A stretch of 64,000 nucleotides of DNA from an uncultured Clostridium sp. (GCA_902496665.1 CABVBU010000011.1:1-64000), one strand, 5' to 3'; positions 51,778-60,879 are shown, counted from the first letter of the stretch. Translations and numbers: made by a program. The notes: generated from the letters alone by a model not told the origin.

Positions 51778-52668
51778 TTAATCTCTTTTATCCATTCGCT
51801 GAAAATTCACATCATAAATTCCCACTATCGTTCCCGGTCCCGGAACCCCGGAAAGAACCACATATCTGGAAAACACCTTCTCTTCCGCCAGTTCCCGCCA
51901 CGCCGGCCGCTTCATGATATCCCCAACATCTGCACCATGGACCGTCGCCAGGATCCTGCACCCGCAGTTCATCCCATACTTCATCGCCAGGATCTCGCCT
52001 TCCCCTCCTGCCTCGTCCACCGCCAGCACCTGGGGTGCCATGGAGCGCAGCATCATGAGCATTCCCTCAGACTTAGGGCACCCGTCCATCACGTCGGTCC
52101 TGGGCCCCAGGTCACACTGGGCAATTCCTCCAAAACACGCTGCGATCTCCGAACGCTCGTCCACCACGGACACATTCTTCCCCGCTCCCCATGCTCCCCC
52201 GTATGAAAGTTCCCGGATCAGGTCCCTCAAAAGTGTTGTCTTTCCTGCTCCCGGCGGGGAGATCAAAAGCGTGTCCAGAAATGTTTTCCCATCCATCAGG
52301 TACGGCAGCACGTTTTTTGCGCAGCCCTTTACCTCATGGGCAACGCGGATATTTAAAGATGAGAGATCCCGGACCGTCCTCACATGTCCGTCCTCCACCA
52401 CCGCTTTCCCTGCGATTCCCACACGGTGTCCCCCGCGGATCGTGAGGAATCCCTGGCTGATCTCCCGCTCATAGGCGTACAGCGAATGCCTGGAACAGAT
52501 CTCAATGATCCCGCGGATCAGCTCCTGGTCTGCAAGGATTTCGGTTTCCTTTTCCCCGGTATCCGTATATATCATCACTGTTTTCCCCGCGCGGATTCTG
52601 ATCTCACGGATCATTTTCATATCTGAAACCGCATCTCTCAACATCTGTTCGAAAATTTCCGCATTCAT
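51778..52668 (-). CDS. spoIIIAA: Stage III sporulation protein AA (secretion-type ATPase)
   Basis: This 296-residue AAA ATPase resembles type II/IV secretion ATPases. Walker A is PPGAGKTT at 138-145, followed by DERSEIAACFGGIAQCDLGP and the Walker B-like VLAVDEAGGEGE. It is thought to power the SpoIIIA-SpoIIQ feeding channel. AAAGGAGTGCAAT precedes the ATG. It is the first gene of the complete eight-gene operon. Confidence 0.95.
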   Translation of the reverse strand: MNAEIFEQMLRDAVSDMKMIREIRIRAGKTVMIYTDTGEKETEILADQELIRGIIEICSRHSLYAYEREISQGFLTIRGGHRVGIAGKAVVEDGHVRTVRDLSSLNIRVAHEVKGCAKNVLPYLMDGKTFLDTLLISPPGAGKTTLLRDLIRELSYGGAWGAGKNVSVVDERSEIAACFGGIAQCDLGPRTDVMDGCPKSEGMLMMLRSMAPQVLAVDEAGGEGEILAMKYGMNCGCRILATVHGADVGDIMKRPAWRELAEEKVFSRYVVLSGVPGPGTIVGIYDVNFQRMDKRD

Positions 52669-52703
52669 ATTGCACTCCTTTCTGCCTGTCCCGGAATTGA
52701 TAC

Positions 52704-52734
52704 AATATATGACTCCTACGGTTTTTTATGATAT
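52704..52734 (-). promoter_or_regulatory. Sigma-E-like promoter of the spoIIIA operon
   Basis: On the minus strand TCATAAAA is followed after about 12 bases by CATATATT (52704-52711), near the sigma-E consensus. spoIIIA is sigma-E dependent in Bacillus. Confidence 0.5.
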
Positions 52735-52744
52735 TTTCTGGAAA

Positions 52745-52799
52745 ATAAAAAAGCACATCCACCCAGTCAGTTTCACCTGACCAGACAGATATGCTTTCT
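52745..52799 (-). terminator. Terminator of hom
   Basis: On the minus strand AGCATATCTGTCTGGTCAG pairs with CTGACTGGGTGGATGTGCT around GTGAAA, and TTTTTTATTTT follows. Confidence 0.85.
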
Positions 52800-52825
52800 A
52801 ATTCCATTATTTCAAATACCGGCTG

Positions 52826-54118
52826 TTAATCCCCGTAAACCCTGATAATTCCGGACACCTCACGCAGCACGGACATGCCCTTCACGATCATCAGCGCATC
52901 GTTGAAATGGCGCTCCAGAACGGAATCTGTGATCACAACAAGCTCCGCAATACCATCCCTCGCGCGTTTCTGAACGACCTGGGCAATGCTGACATCGTTG
53001 TTTCCGAGAACGCCCGCAATGTTTGCGAGGGCGCCCGGCTTATCTGCGACCTGAAGGCGGAGGAAATATCTCGATCTCGTCTCCTCGATCGGCTTCACCG
53101 GATAATTCTTGTACGCCACGCCGCCGTTCCATCCACAGTTGTCGTGAACGATATTTCTCATGACAATGATGATATCACCCATAACAGCGCTGGCCGTCGG
53201 CATCTTTCCCGCGCCGCGTCCCATGAACATCGCGTCATCGCAGGCCTCGCCGTGTACGAACACCGCGTTGAAGGAGTCGCGGACCGTCGCAAGCGGATGC
53301 TGCTCCGGGATCAGCATCGGATGGACCTTGACCTCGATCTTTCCATCCACCAGCTTTGTAACGCCGAGAAGCTTGATCACATAACCAAATTCCTTCGCGT
53401 AGCGGATATCATCGGAGGTGATCTTCGTGATCCCTTCCATATAGACATCGCTGAAGGTCACCTTGGAGTTGAACGCCAGGGAGGACATGATCGCGATCTT
53501 TCGTCCCGCGTCGTAACCTTCCACGTCCGCCGTCGGATCTGCCTCCGCGTATCCAAGCTCTGTGGCCTTTGCCAGCGCTTCCTTGTAATCCATCCCCTCT
53601 TCCGACATCTTTGTCAGAATGTAGTTCGTGGTTCCGTTTACGATTCCCATGATCTCTGTCAGCATGCTGCCCGCAAGGCTCTGCTTTAACGGGCGGATGA
53701 TCGGGATCGCGCCTGCAACCGCTGCCTCAAACTGGATGTCGCAGCCACTGTTTTCCGCCAGTGTCAGGATCTCCTGTCCGTGCTCCGCGAGCACGTCCTT
53801 GTTGGCGGTGACCACCTGTTTTCCGGCTTCCAGAGCCTGCACGATATAGGTTCTCGCCGGTTCCACGCCACCCATGAGCTCGATCACAAGCTGGATCTCC
53901 TCATCTTCCAGGATCTCCTGCCAGTTGTCCGTCATAATCTCCTTCGGGATCCCCGGGCGGTCCTTCCTTGTGTTCCGCACCAGAACCTTCTTAATTTCCA
54001 GGCTGGCACCGGTCTTCTGGAACATCTCATCTTTTAACATCTCGGCGAGGGCATACACGCCGCTTCCAACCGTTCCAGCGCCGAGAAGCGCCGCCTTGAT
54101 CACATTTCTCTCTCCCAT
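52826..54118 (-). CDS. hom: Homoserine dehydrogenase
   Basis: This 430-residue enzyme reduces aspartate semialdehyde to homoserine, leading to threonine and methionine. The NAD(P)-binding motif AALLGAGTVGSGVY is at the start, the catalytic region includes GIVNGTTNYILTKM and ELGYAEADPTADVEGYDAGR, and an ACT domain occupies about the last 80 residues. The start at 54118 has GAGGAGATACGAACC upstream; a more distal ATG at 54169 lacks a site. It is a single gene with its own terminator. Confidence 0.95.
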   Translation of the reverse strand: MGERNVIKAALLGAGTVGSGVYALAEMLKDEMFQKTGASLEIKKVLVRNTRKDRPGIPKEIMTDNWQEILEDEEIQLVIELMGGVEPARTYIVQALEAGKQVVTANKDVLAEHGQEILTLAENSGCDIQFEAAVAGAIPIIRPLKQSLAGSMLTEIMGIVNGTTNYILTKMSEEGMDYKEALAKATELGYAEADPTADVEGYDAGRKIAIMSSLAFNSKVTFSDVYMEGITKITSDDIRYAKEFGYVIKLLGVTKLVDGKIEVKVHPMLIPEQHPLATVRDSFNAVFVHGEACDDAMFMGRGAGKMPTASAVMGDIIIVMRNIVHDNCGWNGGVAYKNYPVKPIEETRSRYFLRLQVADKPGALANIAGVLGNNDVSIAQVVQKRARDGIAELVVITDSVLERHFNDALMIVKGMSVLREVSGIIRVYGD

Positions 54119-54267
54119 GGTTCGTATCTCCTCTATCCCTGGCATAGCCGCATTCGTAACTGCAGACATCCGTCAGTCTTCTCTTTTATTCTCCCATGAC
54201 CGTGAGCCATGGACATTTGTCTTTTTCAAAGCGACGTAATTATACTACACTACGTTTAAAAATGCAA

Positions 54268-54400
54268 GTAACTATTCAGTACCTTCATAGTTACTTGCAA
54301 AAATCCATTCCAGATCAGCTGCGCCGATGGGATTTTTGCCTTCCAGCTTATGTTATCTTACGGTCAGCGCAGCAGGTGCGCAGACCTGCTGAACAGTTAT
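54268..54400 (+). repeat. 133-bp dispersed repeat, full copy
   Basis: GTAACTATTCAG starts the copy and CTGAACAGTTAT ends it. The three hairpins are intact, with variant bases in the middle one (AGATCAGCTGCGCCGATGGG). It lies upstream of hom. Confidence 0.9.
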
Positions 54401-54409
54401 AAATGCAAC

Positions 54410-54446
54410 TAAAAAACACACCATAGATCTCTCCATGATGTGTTTT
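54410..54446 (-). terminator. Terminator of the DUF4272 gene
   Basis: On the minus strand ACACATCATGG / CTATGGTGTGT closes an AGAGAT loop, followed by TTTTTAG. Confidence 0.8.
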
Positions 54447-54465
54447 GTTACTGTGCTTTATCTCC

Positions 54466-55713
54466 TCACGTATCCACCGGCACATGGTCCCAGTCTGCCT
54501 TCTCCCCGGCTCCCACGAGCCAGTTTAACGCTTTATGGCGCTCAAAGACCACGCCTCCGTCCATTCCCGCAGGCGCGGGCAGATCCCGCATCCTCGTATC
54601 GGTGCATGCCCAGTCCAGGCAGAAGATCATATCGCAGGCATCGAGAAGTTCCTTCGCACTCCTCGGCTTCGCCGCCTCCAGGATCTCCCTCATGGAGTGA
54701 AAGGCTGTTAGAAGCTGCGCTGCCTCCGCCACTGCGCAGAAGTGATCTGGGAAATCTAACGGCCCGTCGATCAGTCCCAGCGCCCACTCCATCACATACA
54801 GATTCTCGTACTGCCAGGAATAGGATATCTTCTCTGATTCTTTCGGATCCTCGTTGTGCAGGTAATTCCACTCCTTCAGGGAGAAGAAATCATCCGCCCC
54901 AAACTCGTTGATCCGCCTCTGGATGAATTCCAATGCCTCTTTCTGGCTCATCTTTTTCGCCAGCATGGCCTCAGAAAATACCGCCACCAGCATGAGCGCC
55001 ACCGCTCTCGCCGCGATCTCATATGGTGTCCGGCAGTCTGCCTCCGCCTCCGTCTCCAAAAGCGGGTAAAATACCGGAACATACACGCCCCGCGCCTCAA
55101 ACTCTCTCCGGTTCTTCTCCCTGCGGTTCAACTGTTCCGTCTCGATCTCATTTCCCGGAACATAGCCCACCGCTTTATATGGCAGAAACCGCTCCATCTC
55201 ACTGTTTCCGTTTCCGTCCAGGATCAGCTTCTCCATGCCGGACGCATCCAGGCAGTAAAATCCCCTTTTTTCTCCCCTGAACGCCATGACCGCGCGAAGA
55301 TCGGAAAGAACACGAAACAGTGTCTGCTCCATATTTCTCTTCGCGGCCTCCTCTTCCTCTGTCAGGAATTCGGACTCTTCCCCCTCGAACACATAGTCCA
55401 CCGAAACGATACTCTCGGTTCCTTCCAGCTGATAGAGAAGGTTCGTCTTCACATCCACCACCGCGGTCTCGACCCTGGAAAAGTGGCCTCTCGCCCGGTC
55501 AGACCAGCTTCGGACCAGCTCCTGCTCCTCGCCGCCCGCGCTCTCGCAGTAGATCCTGAGCGTCACATTCAGATTCCCATTGTGAAGTTCCAATCCTGTA
55601 TCATGTGCGCTGCCCGGAACGTCAAAGGCGTCCCGCAGGCACTTCATGATCCGCTCCTGTGAAGATTCCTTGCAGAAAAGAAAGATCTTCCCCGCTTTCT
55701 GTTCCTCTGTCAC
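54466..55713 (-). CDS. DUF4272 domain protein
   Basis: This 415-residue protein carries the DUF4272 C-terminal block: LLDACDMIFCLDWACTDTRM and VVFERHKALNWLVG with a terminal WDHVPVDT. The N-terminal half is an alpha/beta region without recognised motifs. The GTG start follows AAGGAGGCAAAACGA. The function is unknown; DUF4272 proteins have been seen in variable contexts. It lies upstream of a repeat copy and downstream of rlmH with a 31-base gap. Confidence 0.82.
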   Translation of the reverse strand: MTEEQKAGKIFLFCKESSQERIMKCLRDAFDVPGSAHDTGLELHNGNLNVTLRIYCESAGGEEQELVRSWSDRARGHFSRVETAVVDVKTNLLYQLEGTESIVSVDYVFEGEESEFLTEEEEAAKRNMEQTLFRVLSDLRAVMAFRGEKRGFYCLDASGMEKLILDGNGNSEMERFLPYKAVGYVPGNEIETEQLNRREKNRREFEARGVYVPVFYPLLETEAEADCRTPYEIAARAVALMLVAVFSEAMLAKKMSQKEALEFIQRRINEFGADDFFSLKEWNYLHNEDPKESEKISYSWQYENLYVMEWALGLIDGPLDFPDHFCAVAEAAQLLTAFHSMREILEAAKPRSAKELLDACDMIFCLDWACTDTRMRDLPAPAGMDGGVVFERHKALNWLVGAGEKADWDHVPVDT

Positions 55714-55744
55714 TCGTTTTGCCTCCTTGCCAAGTCCCCATTTT

Positions 55745-56224
55745 TTACTTATGATATGGTTCTCCCTGGATGATCCGGTAACTCCGGTAGATCTGTTCCA
55801 GGAGAATGACCCGCATGAGCTGGTGCGGGAATGTCATCTTTGAAAAGCTCAGTTTATAGTCGGCCCGTGCCAGGACCTGGTTGGAAAGTCCTAAAGATCC
55901 GCCGATGATAAACACGATCTGGCTGATCCCCGACACACCCCATTTTTCTATTTTTGCCGCAAGTTCCTCAGAATCCAGCATGTTTCCATTGATCGCAAGG
56001 GCAATGACGAAGCTGCCATCCTTGATGTTAGACAGAATCCGCTCGCCCTCTTTCTCCTTGATCTGCGTCTCCACCGCTTCGCTGGCCCCATCCGGCGTCT
56101 TTTCGTCCGCCACCTGAACGATCTCCAGCTTACAGTACCGGCTTAGGCGCTTGGAATATTCCGCGATGGCATCCTGAAAGAACTTTTCCTTGATCTTTCC
56201 GACTGTGATCAATGTGACCTTCAT
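55745..56224 (-). CDS. rlmH: 23S rRNA pseudouridine-1915 N3-methyltransferase RlmH
   Basis: This 159-residue SPOUT methyltransferase modifies pseudouridine 1915 of 23S rRNA on the assembled ribosome. The knot motif is FIIGGSLGLSNQVLARADYK and the conserved C-terminal FPHQLMRVILLEQIYRSYRI-type ending is complete. The start at 56224 overlaps the stop of the acetyltransferase gene (ATGA), and family proteins begin here; the open frame upstream is not part of it. Confidence 0.95.
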   Translation of the reverse strand: MKVTLITVGKIKEKFFQDAIAEYSKRLSRYCKLEIVQVADEKTPDGASEAVETQIKEKEGERILSNIKDGSFVIALAINGNMLDSEELAAKIEKWGVSGISQIVFIIGGSLGLSNQVLARADYKLSFSKMTFPHQLMRVILLEQIYRSYRIIQGEPYHK

Positions 56225-56724
56225 GATTTCTGATCCCCAAATTCCAGGATCATGTCGTACCAGACTGCTCCGCCGTGGACAGACTCGGAAACGCCCATGT
56301 TTTTGTATCCAAATTTCGCGTAATAGTGGATCAGACGGTCCTTGCAAGTGAGAATCAGGCCCTTTCTTCCCTTATTTTTCGCGTCTTCGATCATGTGATC
56401 CATGAGCGCCGCCGCAATTCCCTGGCAGCGGTAGTCCGGAATCACATCCAGTCCGAAAATAGACTGGTATGCGCCGTCCGGCCTGTGGCAGGCGGAATTT
56501 TCGTACATCTCGTCACAGATCGTTTTGGAATCTGTGGCGCAGCCATTGATGAAGCCTATGATCTTTCCGTCCGCTTCCGCAACAAAAAAGCACTCCGGGA
56601 ATGCCGCGATGCGGGCCTTAAAAGATTCCTCTGTTGCGGCTTCCGCCGCCGGGAAGCAGATCGCTTCCACCTCGGTAACTGCCGCAAGGTCCGTCGGGCG
56701 GACTGGGCGAATTGTGTATGTCAT
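56221..56724 (-). CDS. GNAT family N-acetyltransferase
   Basis: This 167-residue protein has the GNAT fold, with an acetyl-CoA loop near residue 95 (DVIPDYRCQGIAAALMDHMI) and a C-terminal YYAKFGYKNMGVSESVHGG. The substrate cannot be told; the family includes enzymes that acetylate small amines and protein N termini. AAAGGAGAAATTTTCT precedes the ATG. It is coupled to rlmH by an ATGA overlap. Confidence 0.9.
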   Translation of the reverse strand: MTYTIRPVRPTDLAAVTEVEAICFPAAEAATEESFKARIAAFPECFFVAEADGKIIGFINGCATDSKTICDEMYENSACHRPDGAYQSIFGLDVIPDYRCQGIAAALMDHMIEDAKNKGRKGLILTCKDRLIHYYAKFGYKNMGVSESVHGGAVWYDMILEFGDQKS

Positions 56725-56791
56725 AGAAAATTTCTCCTTTTAGTTCAATTAAGTTTGCTGGCTAGTCCAGTCGATCTTGCACTGCTCATTG

Positions 56792-57490
56792 CTATGCACG
56801 GAAGAAGTAGCCGACCCCCCACTTCGTGTGAACATACTTCGGATCACTCGGGCTAGGCTCAATTTTTTCACGCAGTCTTCTCACATGCACATCCACCGTA
56901 CGGACATCCCCGTTTACCATGGCCTTGTTTCCCCATACATACTCAAGCAGGGACTCGCGGCTGTAGACCTTATTCGGATTTGTGACAAGAAGTTCCAGCA
57001 GGTCGAATTCCTTCGCGGTCAGGTTGATCTCCTTATCTTTAATGAAAACTCTGCGGCTCTCCCTGTCAAGCTTTAAGTCGCCCTCTGTGACTACGCTGGA
57101 CTCCTGGCGTTTCGCGGCGCCACTCTTCTTATTATTTCTGCGGATGATCGCCTTGATCCGCGCTTTTACTTCCAGGATATTGAACGGTTTCGTGATATAA
57201 TCGTCAGCGCCGTACTCCAGTCCCAGGATCTTATCCATATCATCGCCTTTTGCCGTCAGCATGATGATCGGCATCTCGGAAAACTCACGGATCGTCTGGC
57301 AGACCTCGAATCCATCGTGTCCCGGAAGCATGACATCCAAAAGAACCACGTCATACTCCCGTTCTTTTGCCCTCTCGATCGCCTCATCACCGTCATAAGC
57401 GCAGTCCACCTCATATCCATCCTGTTCCAGACTGAAGCGGATTCCCTTCACGATCAGTTTTTCATCATCAACTACCAGAACTCTTGCCAT
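56792..57490 (-). CDS. OmpR-family response regulator, no adjacent kinase
   Basis: This 232-residue regulator has a receiver domain (D52 in VVLLDVMLPG, lysine in YITKPF) and a winged-helix output domain with RTVDVHVRRLREKIEPSPS. The sequence is close to the WalR/PhoB branch. No histidine kinase is found on either side (the neighbours are an acetyltransferase and a repeat copy with comEA), so its partner is elsewhere. GGAGGAGAGAA precedes the ATG. Confidence 0.92.
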   Translation of the reverse strand: MARVLVVDDEKLIVKGIRFSLEQDGYEVDCAYDGDEAIERAKEREYDVVLLDVMLPGHDGFEVCQTIREFSEMPIIMLTAKGDDMDKILGLEYGADDYITKPFNILEVKARIKAIIRRNNKKSGAAKRQESSVVTEGDLKLDRESRRVFIKDKEINLTAKEFDLLELLVTNPNKVYSRESLLEYVWGNKAMVNGDVRTVDVHVRRLREKIEPSPSDPKYVHTKWGVGYFFRA

Positions 57491-57597
57491 TTCTCTCCTC
57501 CACGTTATGCTGTAATGCGCAGGCTCTCTCCTGCTGCTTTTCTTATGTCTATGACCTAATTCATGTTTCCTGTGTTTTCAAATATCATAATTAACAC

Positions 57598-57730
57598 ATA
57601 ACTATTCAGTACCTTCATAGTTACGTGCAAAAATCCATTCCAGATCAGCTTCGCTGATGGGATTTTTGCCTTCCAGCCTATGTTTTCTTACGGTCAGCGC
57701 AGCAAGTGCGCAGACCTACTGAACAGTTAC
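57598..57730 (+). repeat. 133-bp dispersed repeat, full copy
   Basis: ATAACTATTCAG starts the copy and CTGAACAGTTAC ends it. The first hairpin, the AGATCAGCTTCGCTGATGGG stem and the CAGCGCAGCAAGTGCGCAG stem are all present. It lies in the gap between comEA and the response regulator. Confidence 0.9.
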
Positions 57731-57816
57731 ATTAACACAAATTATATGTTTTCCTTAAAATGCGAAAGCTTATAATGTTTTAGGGCATTCACAATCGTGA
57801 AAACTATTTCATCTTT

Positions 57817-58587
57817 TTATACCGTAATATCATCCTTGATTTTCTGAAATCCAGCTTCTTTAATTCCAGAAATCTTCATGATATCCTCGATCTTCTTAAA
57901 ACCACCGCTCTTTTCGCGGTAGCGGATAATCTCCTCGGCTTTCGCCTCCCCGATGCCCTTTAAGGTCATCAGCTCCTCTTTTGTCGCCGTGTTCAGGTTC
58001 ACAATCCCGGAACCGGAAGTTCCACCCTGACCATTGTTTCCTCCTACAGCCCCGCTGCCCGCCAGAAGCGACACGGCCTCTTCCTTATTGTAGATCGTGA
58101 TCTGCATGCCATCAGAAACTTTTGAGGCGAGATTCACACTCTCCCTCGCCGCGTTCTCCGTAAATCCCCCGGCGGCATCCACTGCCTCGTAGATCCGGCT
58201 GTCCTCCGAAAGCTCATACACACCTGGGGCTGCCACCTCTCCGCAGATATACACATAAACTCCGGATTTTTCAGAGTTTTCCACATGTTCCTGCGTCTCC
58301 ACGGAACTTTCTCCCTGTACACTGCCATTTTCGCCCCTGACCTGCTCCTGAAGCTTCTGATTTCCGGTACCTCTTCCAGAAGTCCCCTGCGGCAGGCCGT
58401 CACTTTTTGCAGAGCCGTTTTTCTCCCAGCTGATGTTTCCATCTGTATCCAGTGATCCGTTCATAACGACCGCCCCGGATTCATCCAGCTTCTGGACTCC
58501 ACTCCGGCTTCTCGTCATCCCAAACACAAGTCCGGCTGCGATTAAGAAAGCCGCGGCCGTCAAAATTTTCTTCTTATTTTCTTTCAT
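57817..58587 (-). CDS. comEA: ComEA-type DNA-binding protein
   Basis: This 256-residue protein has an N-terminal membrane segment (ILTAAAFLIAAGLVFGM), a Gly/Ser/Gln-rich linker, an SLBB domain at about 106-170 (VYVYICGEVAAPGVYELSED) and a C-terminal pair of helix-hairpin-helix motifs (VNLNTATKEELMTLKGIGEA). It resembles the DNA receptor ComEA of competence systems. No comEC is in the window, so natural transformation is not proven. GGAGGGAATATC precedes the ATG. Confidence 0.92.
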   Translation of the reverse strand: MKENKKKILTAAAFLIAAGLVFGMTRSRSGVQKLDESGAVVMNGSLDTDGNISWEKNGSAKSDGLPQGTSGRGTGNQKLQEQVRGENGSVQGESSVETQEHVENSEKSGVYVYICGEVAAPGVYELSEDSRIYEAVDAAGGFTENAARESVNLASKVSDGMQITIYNKEEAVSLLAGSGAVGGNNGQGGTSGSGIVNLNTATKEELMTLKGIGEAKAEEIIRYREKSGGFKKIEDIMKISGIKEAGFQKIKDDITV

Positions 58588-58634
58588 GATATTCCCTCCT
58601 GAATATTTTCAGGGGGATCGTTCTGCCTGTCTCT

Positions 58635-58663
58635 ATTTTACCGAATCAGCCCTATAAAAACAA
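58635..58663 (-). promoter_or_regulatory. Promoter of comEA
   Basis: Minus strand TTGTTT (58658-58663) and TAAAAT (58635-58640), 17 bp apart. Confidence 0.65.
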
Positions 58664-58820
58664 GGTCATTTTTGTTATGTACGCTCTCCATTATAACCTC
58701 AGTCCGATTTTTTCTCAAGCCTCGTATTCTCCTTCTCTCACTGAGCGTACACGATGCCAAATCAACCGTTCTCTGGCTCTCTCCCCGCCAGATATTTCAC
58801 GCTCCACCCACCTGCTTTCA

Positions 58821-58849
58821 TTGCAATTTCTTTAAAATTATGCTATATT
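58821..58849 (+). promoter_or_regulatory. Promoter of the TSUP permease gene
   Basis: TTGCAA at 58821-58826 and TATATT at 58844-58849, 17 bp apart, about 85 bases before the start codon. The rest of 58664-58820 shows no gene. Confidence 0.7.
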
Positions 58850-58936
58850 TGGCGAAAAGCGTGCAACATCGGTTTCACTGCACTGGCAGCGAAAACAACA
58901 CGTTCAATTTTATCATACTTAAGGGGAATTACTGCT

Positions 58937-59701
58937 ATGGAATTACATCTGATGCACTTTCTGATCGTCTGCCCGCTGGTATTTCTCGCCGGTTTCGTCG
59001 ATGCGGTTGCCGGAGGCGGCGGCCTGATCTCACTCCCGGCTTATCTGATTGCCGGACTTCCGGTCCATTTTGCCATCGGAACAAACAAATTAAGCTCTGG
59101 AATGGGAACCACACTGGCAACAGCACGCTTTGCGAAAAACGGTTATATTGCCTGGAAGAACGCGCTTCTCTGTATCGTTACAGCTCTCATCGGTTCCTCT
59201 CTCGGTGCAAAACTTGCTCTGCGGTTAGACGATTATTATTTTAAGCGCCTGATTCTCGTGATCCTGCCCTGTACCGCCCTCTATCTCACATTTGGAAAAC
59301 CGTTCGTGGGAGAAAAAGAGTCTTTCCCGGTCCGCAAGATGATTCTTTTCAGCGCTCTGATTGCCTTCATCATCGGCATCTACGACGGCTTTTACGGTCC
59401 CGGAACCGGAACATTCCTGCTGCTTCTCCTCACCGGAGTTGCCCACATGGGGCTGAAGGAAGCCAACGGGATCACAAAAGCCATCAACCTGACAACGAAC
59501 CTGACAGCTCTGGCGGTCTATCTCATGAATGGAAAAGTAATTTTCCTTCTTGGCCTCATTGCCGGTATCTTCAGCATCGCTGGAAATTATCTCGGAACAC
59601 GCTGTTTCGACAAGGGCGGCGCAAAGTTTGTAAAACCGTTGATGCTGGTGGTTCTGGTGATCTTCTTTGTAAAGACATTGAGCGAGATCCTCGGTGCCTG
59701 A
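58937..59701 (+). CDS. TSUP family permease (TauE/SafE)
   Basis: This 254-residue membrane protein of the sulfite exporter TauE/SafE family has about eight helices. AGFVDAVAGGGGLISLPAYL and NKLSSGMGTTLATARFAK are N-terminal signatures, and IGIYDGFYGPGTGTFLLLLL is the matching motif of the second half. The substrate may be an organic sulfur compound or another anion. AAGGGG precedes the ATG at 58937; the frame is open upstream without a site. Confidence 0.9.
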   Translation: MELHLMHFLIVCPLVFLAGFVDAVAGGGGLISLPAYLIAGLPVHFAIGTNKLSSGMGTTLATARFAKNGYIAWKNALLCIVTALIGSSLGAKLALRLDDYYFKRLILVILPCTALYLTFGKPFVGEKESFPVRKMILFSALIAFIIGIYDGFYGPGTGTFLLLLLTGVAHMGLKEANGITKAINLTTNLTALAVYLMNGKVIFLLGLIAGIFSIAGNYLGTRCFDKGGAKFVKPLMLVVLVIFFVKTLSEILGA

Positions 59702-59759
59702 TACATATCTGTAAAATCCGATCCGGCAGAATTTGAAAAAGAAGGACACCGGAACAGAT

Positions 59760-59850
59760 CATGGAGTCCGCGTCGAGATCCATCCAGGACCTCAGCGACC
59801 GGCTCACAGTGGATGGGTTTAAAGAATGGTACGAAAAAAGGCAGGAATGA
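59760..59850 (+). pseudogene. Possible gene remnant downstream of the TSUP gene
   Basis: From 59760 a short frame reads like a protein tail (MESASRSIQDLSDRLTVD, then GFKEWYEKRQE) ending in TGA at 59850. A preceding in-frame piece (DPAEFEKE) is in another frame. It may be a decayed gene; no family was recognised. Confidence 0.35.
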
Positions 59851-59871
59851 AACCTCTCATTTCTGCCTTTT
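59835..59871. terminator. Bidirectional terminator between TSUP gene and bioB
   Basis: AAAAGGCAGGAATGA / TCATTTCTGCCTTTT forms a stem with A and T runs on both sides. Confidence 0.8.
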
Positions 59872-59895
59872 CTATATATAACCTTGCTATTTCTC

Positions 59896-60879
59896 TTAAT
59901 TTTCCTTCATATACTCCGGTGTCACATCTCTTCCAAGACCTTTCAGCATCTTCTTATCGCTGCGGATCGTAGCGCATGCAACCGTTGTCAGCATGTTGCC
60001 GGTAATTGTTGCGGACGCGCCGGAGCAGAATGCGGTCTCACCATCGTTTGTGAGCAGCGCGCGGCCTGCGCCAAGGCGGATGTTTGCCTCCGGGTTGATA
60101 TATCGGAAAAATGCGATGGTGCGGAGAATATCGTCCTCAGAGATTCTCTCCAGATGCTCCAGCGGAGTTCCCGGGATCGGCATCAGGGCATTTAACGGAA
60201 TGGAATCGATTCCAAGCTCCGCAAGGCTCACTGCCATGTCGAGGCGGTCCTCCCATGTCTCACCCATTCCGATGATGCCTCCGGAACATGCGCACATCCC
60301 CTCTGCCTTGATCATCTTTAAGGTGTTGATCTTCATGTCGTATGTATGGGTCGTGCAGATGTTCGGGAAGTTTCTTCTGGATGTCTCGATATTGTGGTGG
60401 TAGCTTGTGACACCTGCTTCATGGAGACGGTGAAGCTGTTCCGCGGTCACAAAGCCCATGGACGCGCAGAGGTCGATCTTGCATTCCTTTTTCATAGTCT
60501 CGTAGGCGTGGATCGCTTTATCGAACTCCTCCCCCGTCAATGCTCTTCCTGATGTAACGATGGAGAAACGGTCAACGCCCTCTTCCTCATGGACGTGACA
60601 CATCTTTACGATCTCTTCTTCCGGAAGGAAATCATAGACCTCGCAGCTTGTGTGATGGTGTGCTGACTGTGCGCAGTACTTGCAGTCCTCTGGACATCGT
60701 CCGCTCCGTCCATTGATGATGGAACAGAGATCAACCTTATCTCCCACACATGCCTTGCGGATCCGGTCTGCGCCCTCACAGAGCTCCTTCAGATCGCAGG
60801 TCAGAAAGAAATTTAAGTCATCCTCTCTTGTAATTCTTCTTCCGTCGATAATTTCCTGTGCCAGTGTCAGTGCGTCCAT
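59896..60879 (-). CDS. bioB: Biotin synthase
   Basis: This 327-residue radical SAM enzyme inserts sulfur into dethiobiotin. The SAM-cluster motif is C62, C66, C69 (RCPEDCKYCAQS); HNIETSRRNFPNICTTHTYD and ACSGGIIGMGETWEDRLDMA follow. The ATG at 60879 has AAGGAGAATACT upstream; 36 further codons are open upstream. It stands alone behind a BirA-type operator; no other bio gene is in the window. Confidence 0.95.
   Translation of the reverse strand: MDALTLAQEIIDGRRITREDDLNFFLTCDLKELCEGADRIRKACVGDKVDLCSIINGRSGRCPEDCKYCAQSAHHHTSCEVYDFLPEEEIVKMCHVHEEEGVDRFSIVTSGRALTGEEFDKAIHAYETMKKECKIDLCASMGFVTAEQLHRLHEAGVTSYHHNIETSRRNFPNICTTHTYDMKINTLKMIKAEGMCACSGGIIGMGETWEDRLDMAVSLAELGIDSIPLNALMPIPGTPLEHLERISEDDILRTIAFFRYINPEANIRLGAGRALLTNDGETAFCSGASATITGNMLTTVACATIRSDKKMLKGLGRDVTPEYMKEN

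Noticed and set aside
52907..53689. 260-residue plus-strand frame inside hom
   Set aside because: Antisense of homoserine dehydrogenase with no start signal.
54856..55662. 268-residue plus-strand frame opposite the DUF4272 gene
   Set aside because: His/Arg-rich antisense frame; the minus-strand gene has a family match and a strong ribosome site.
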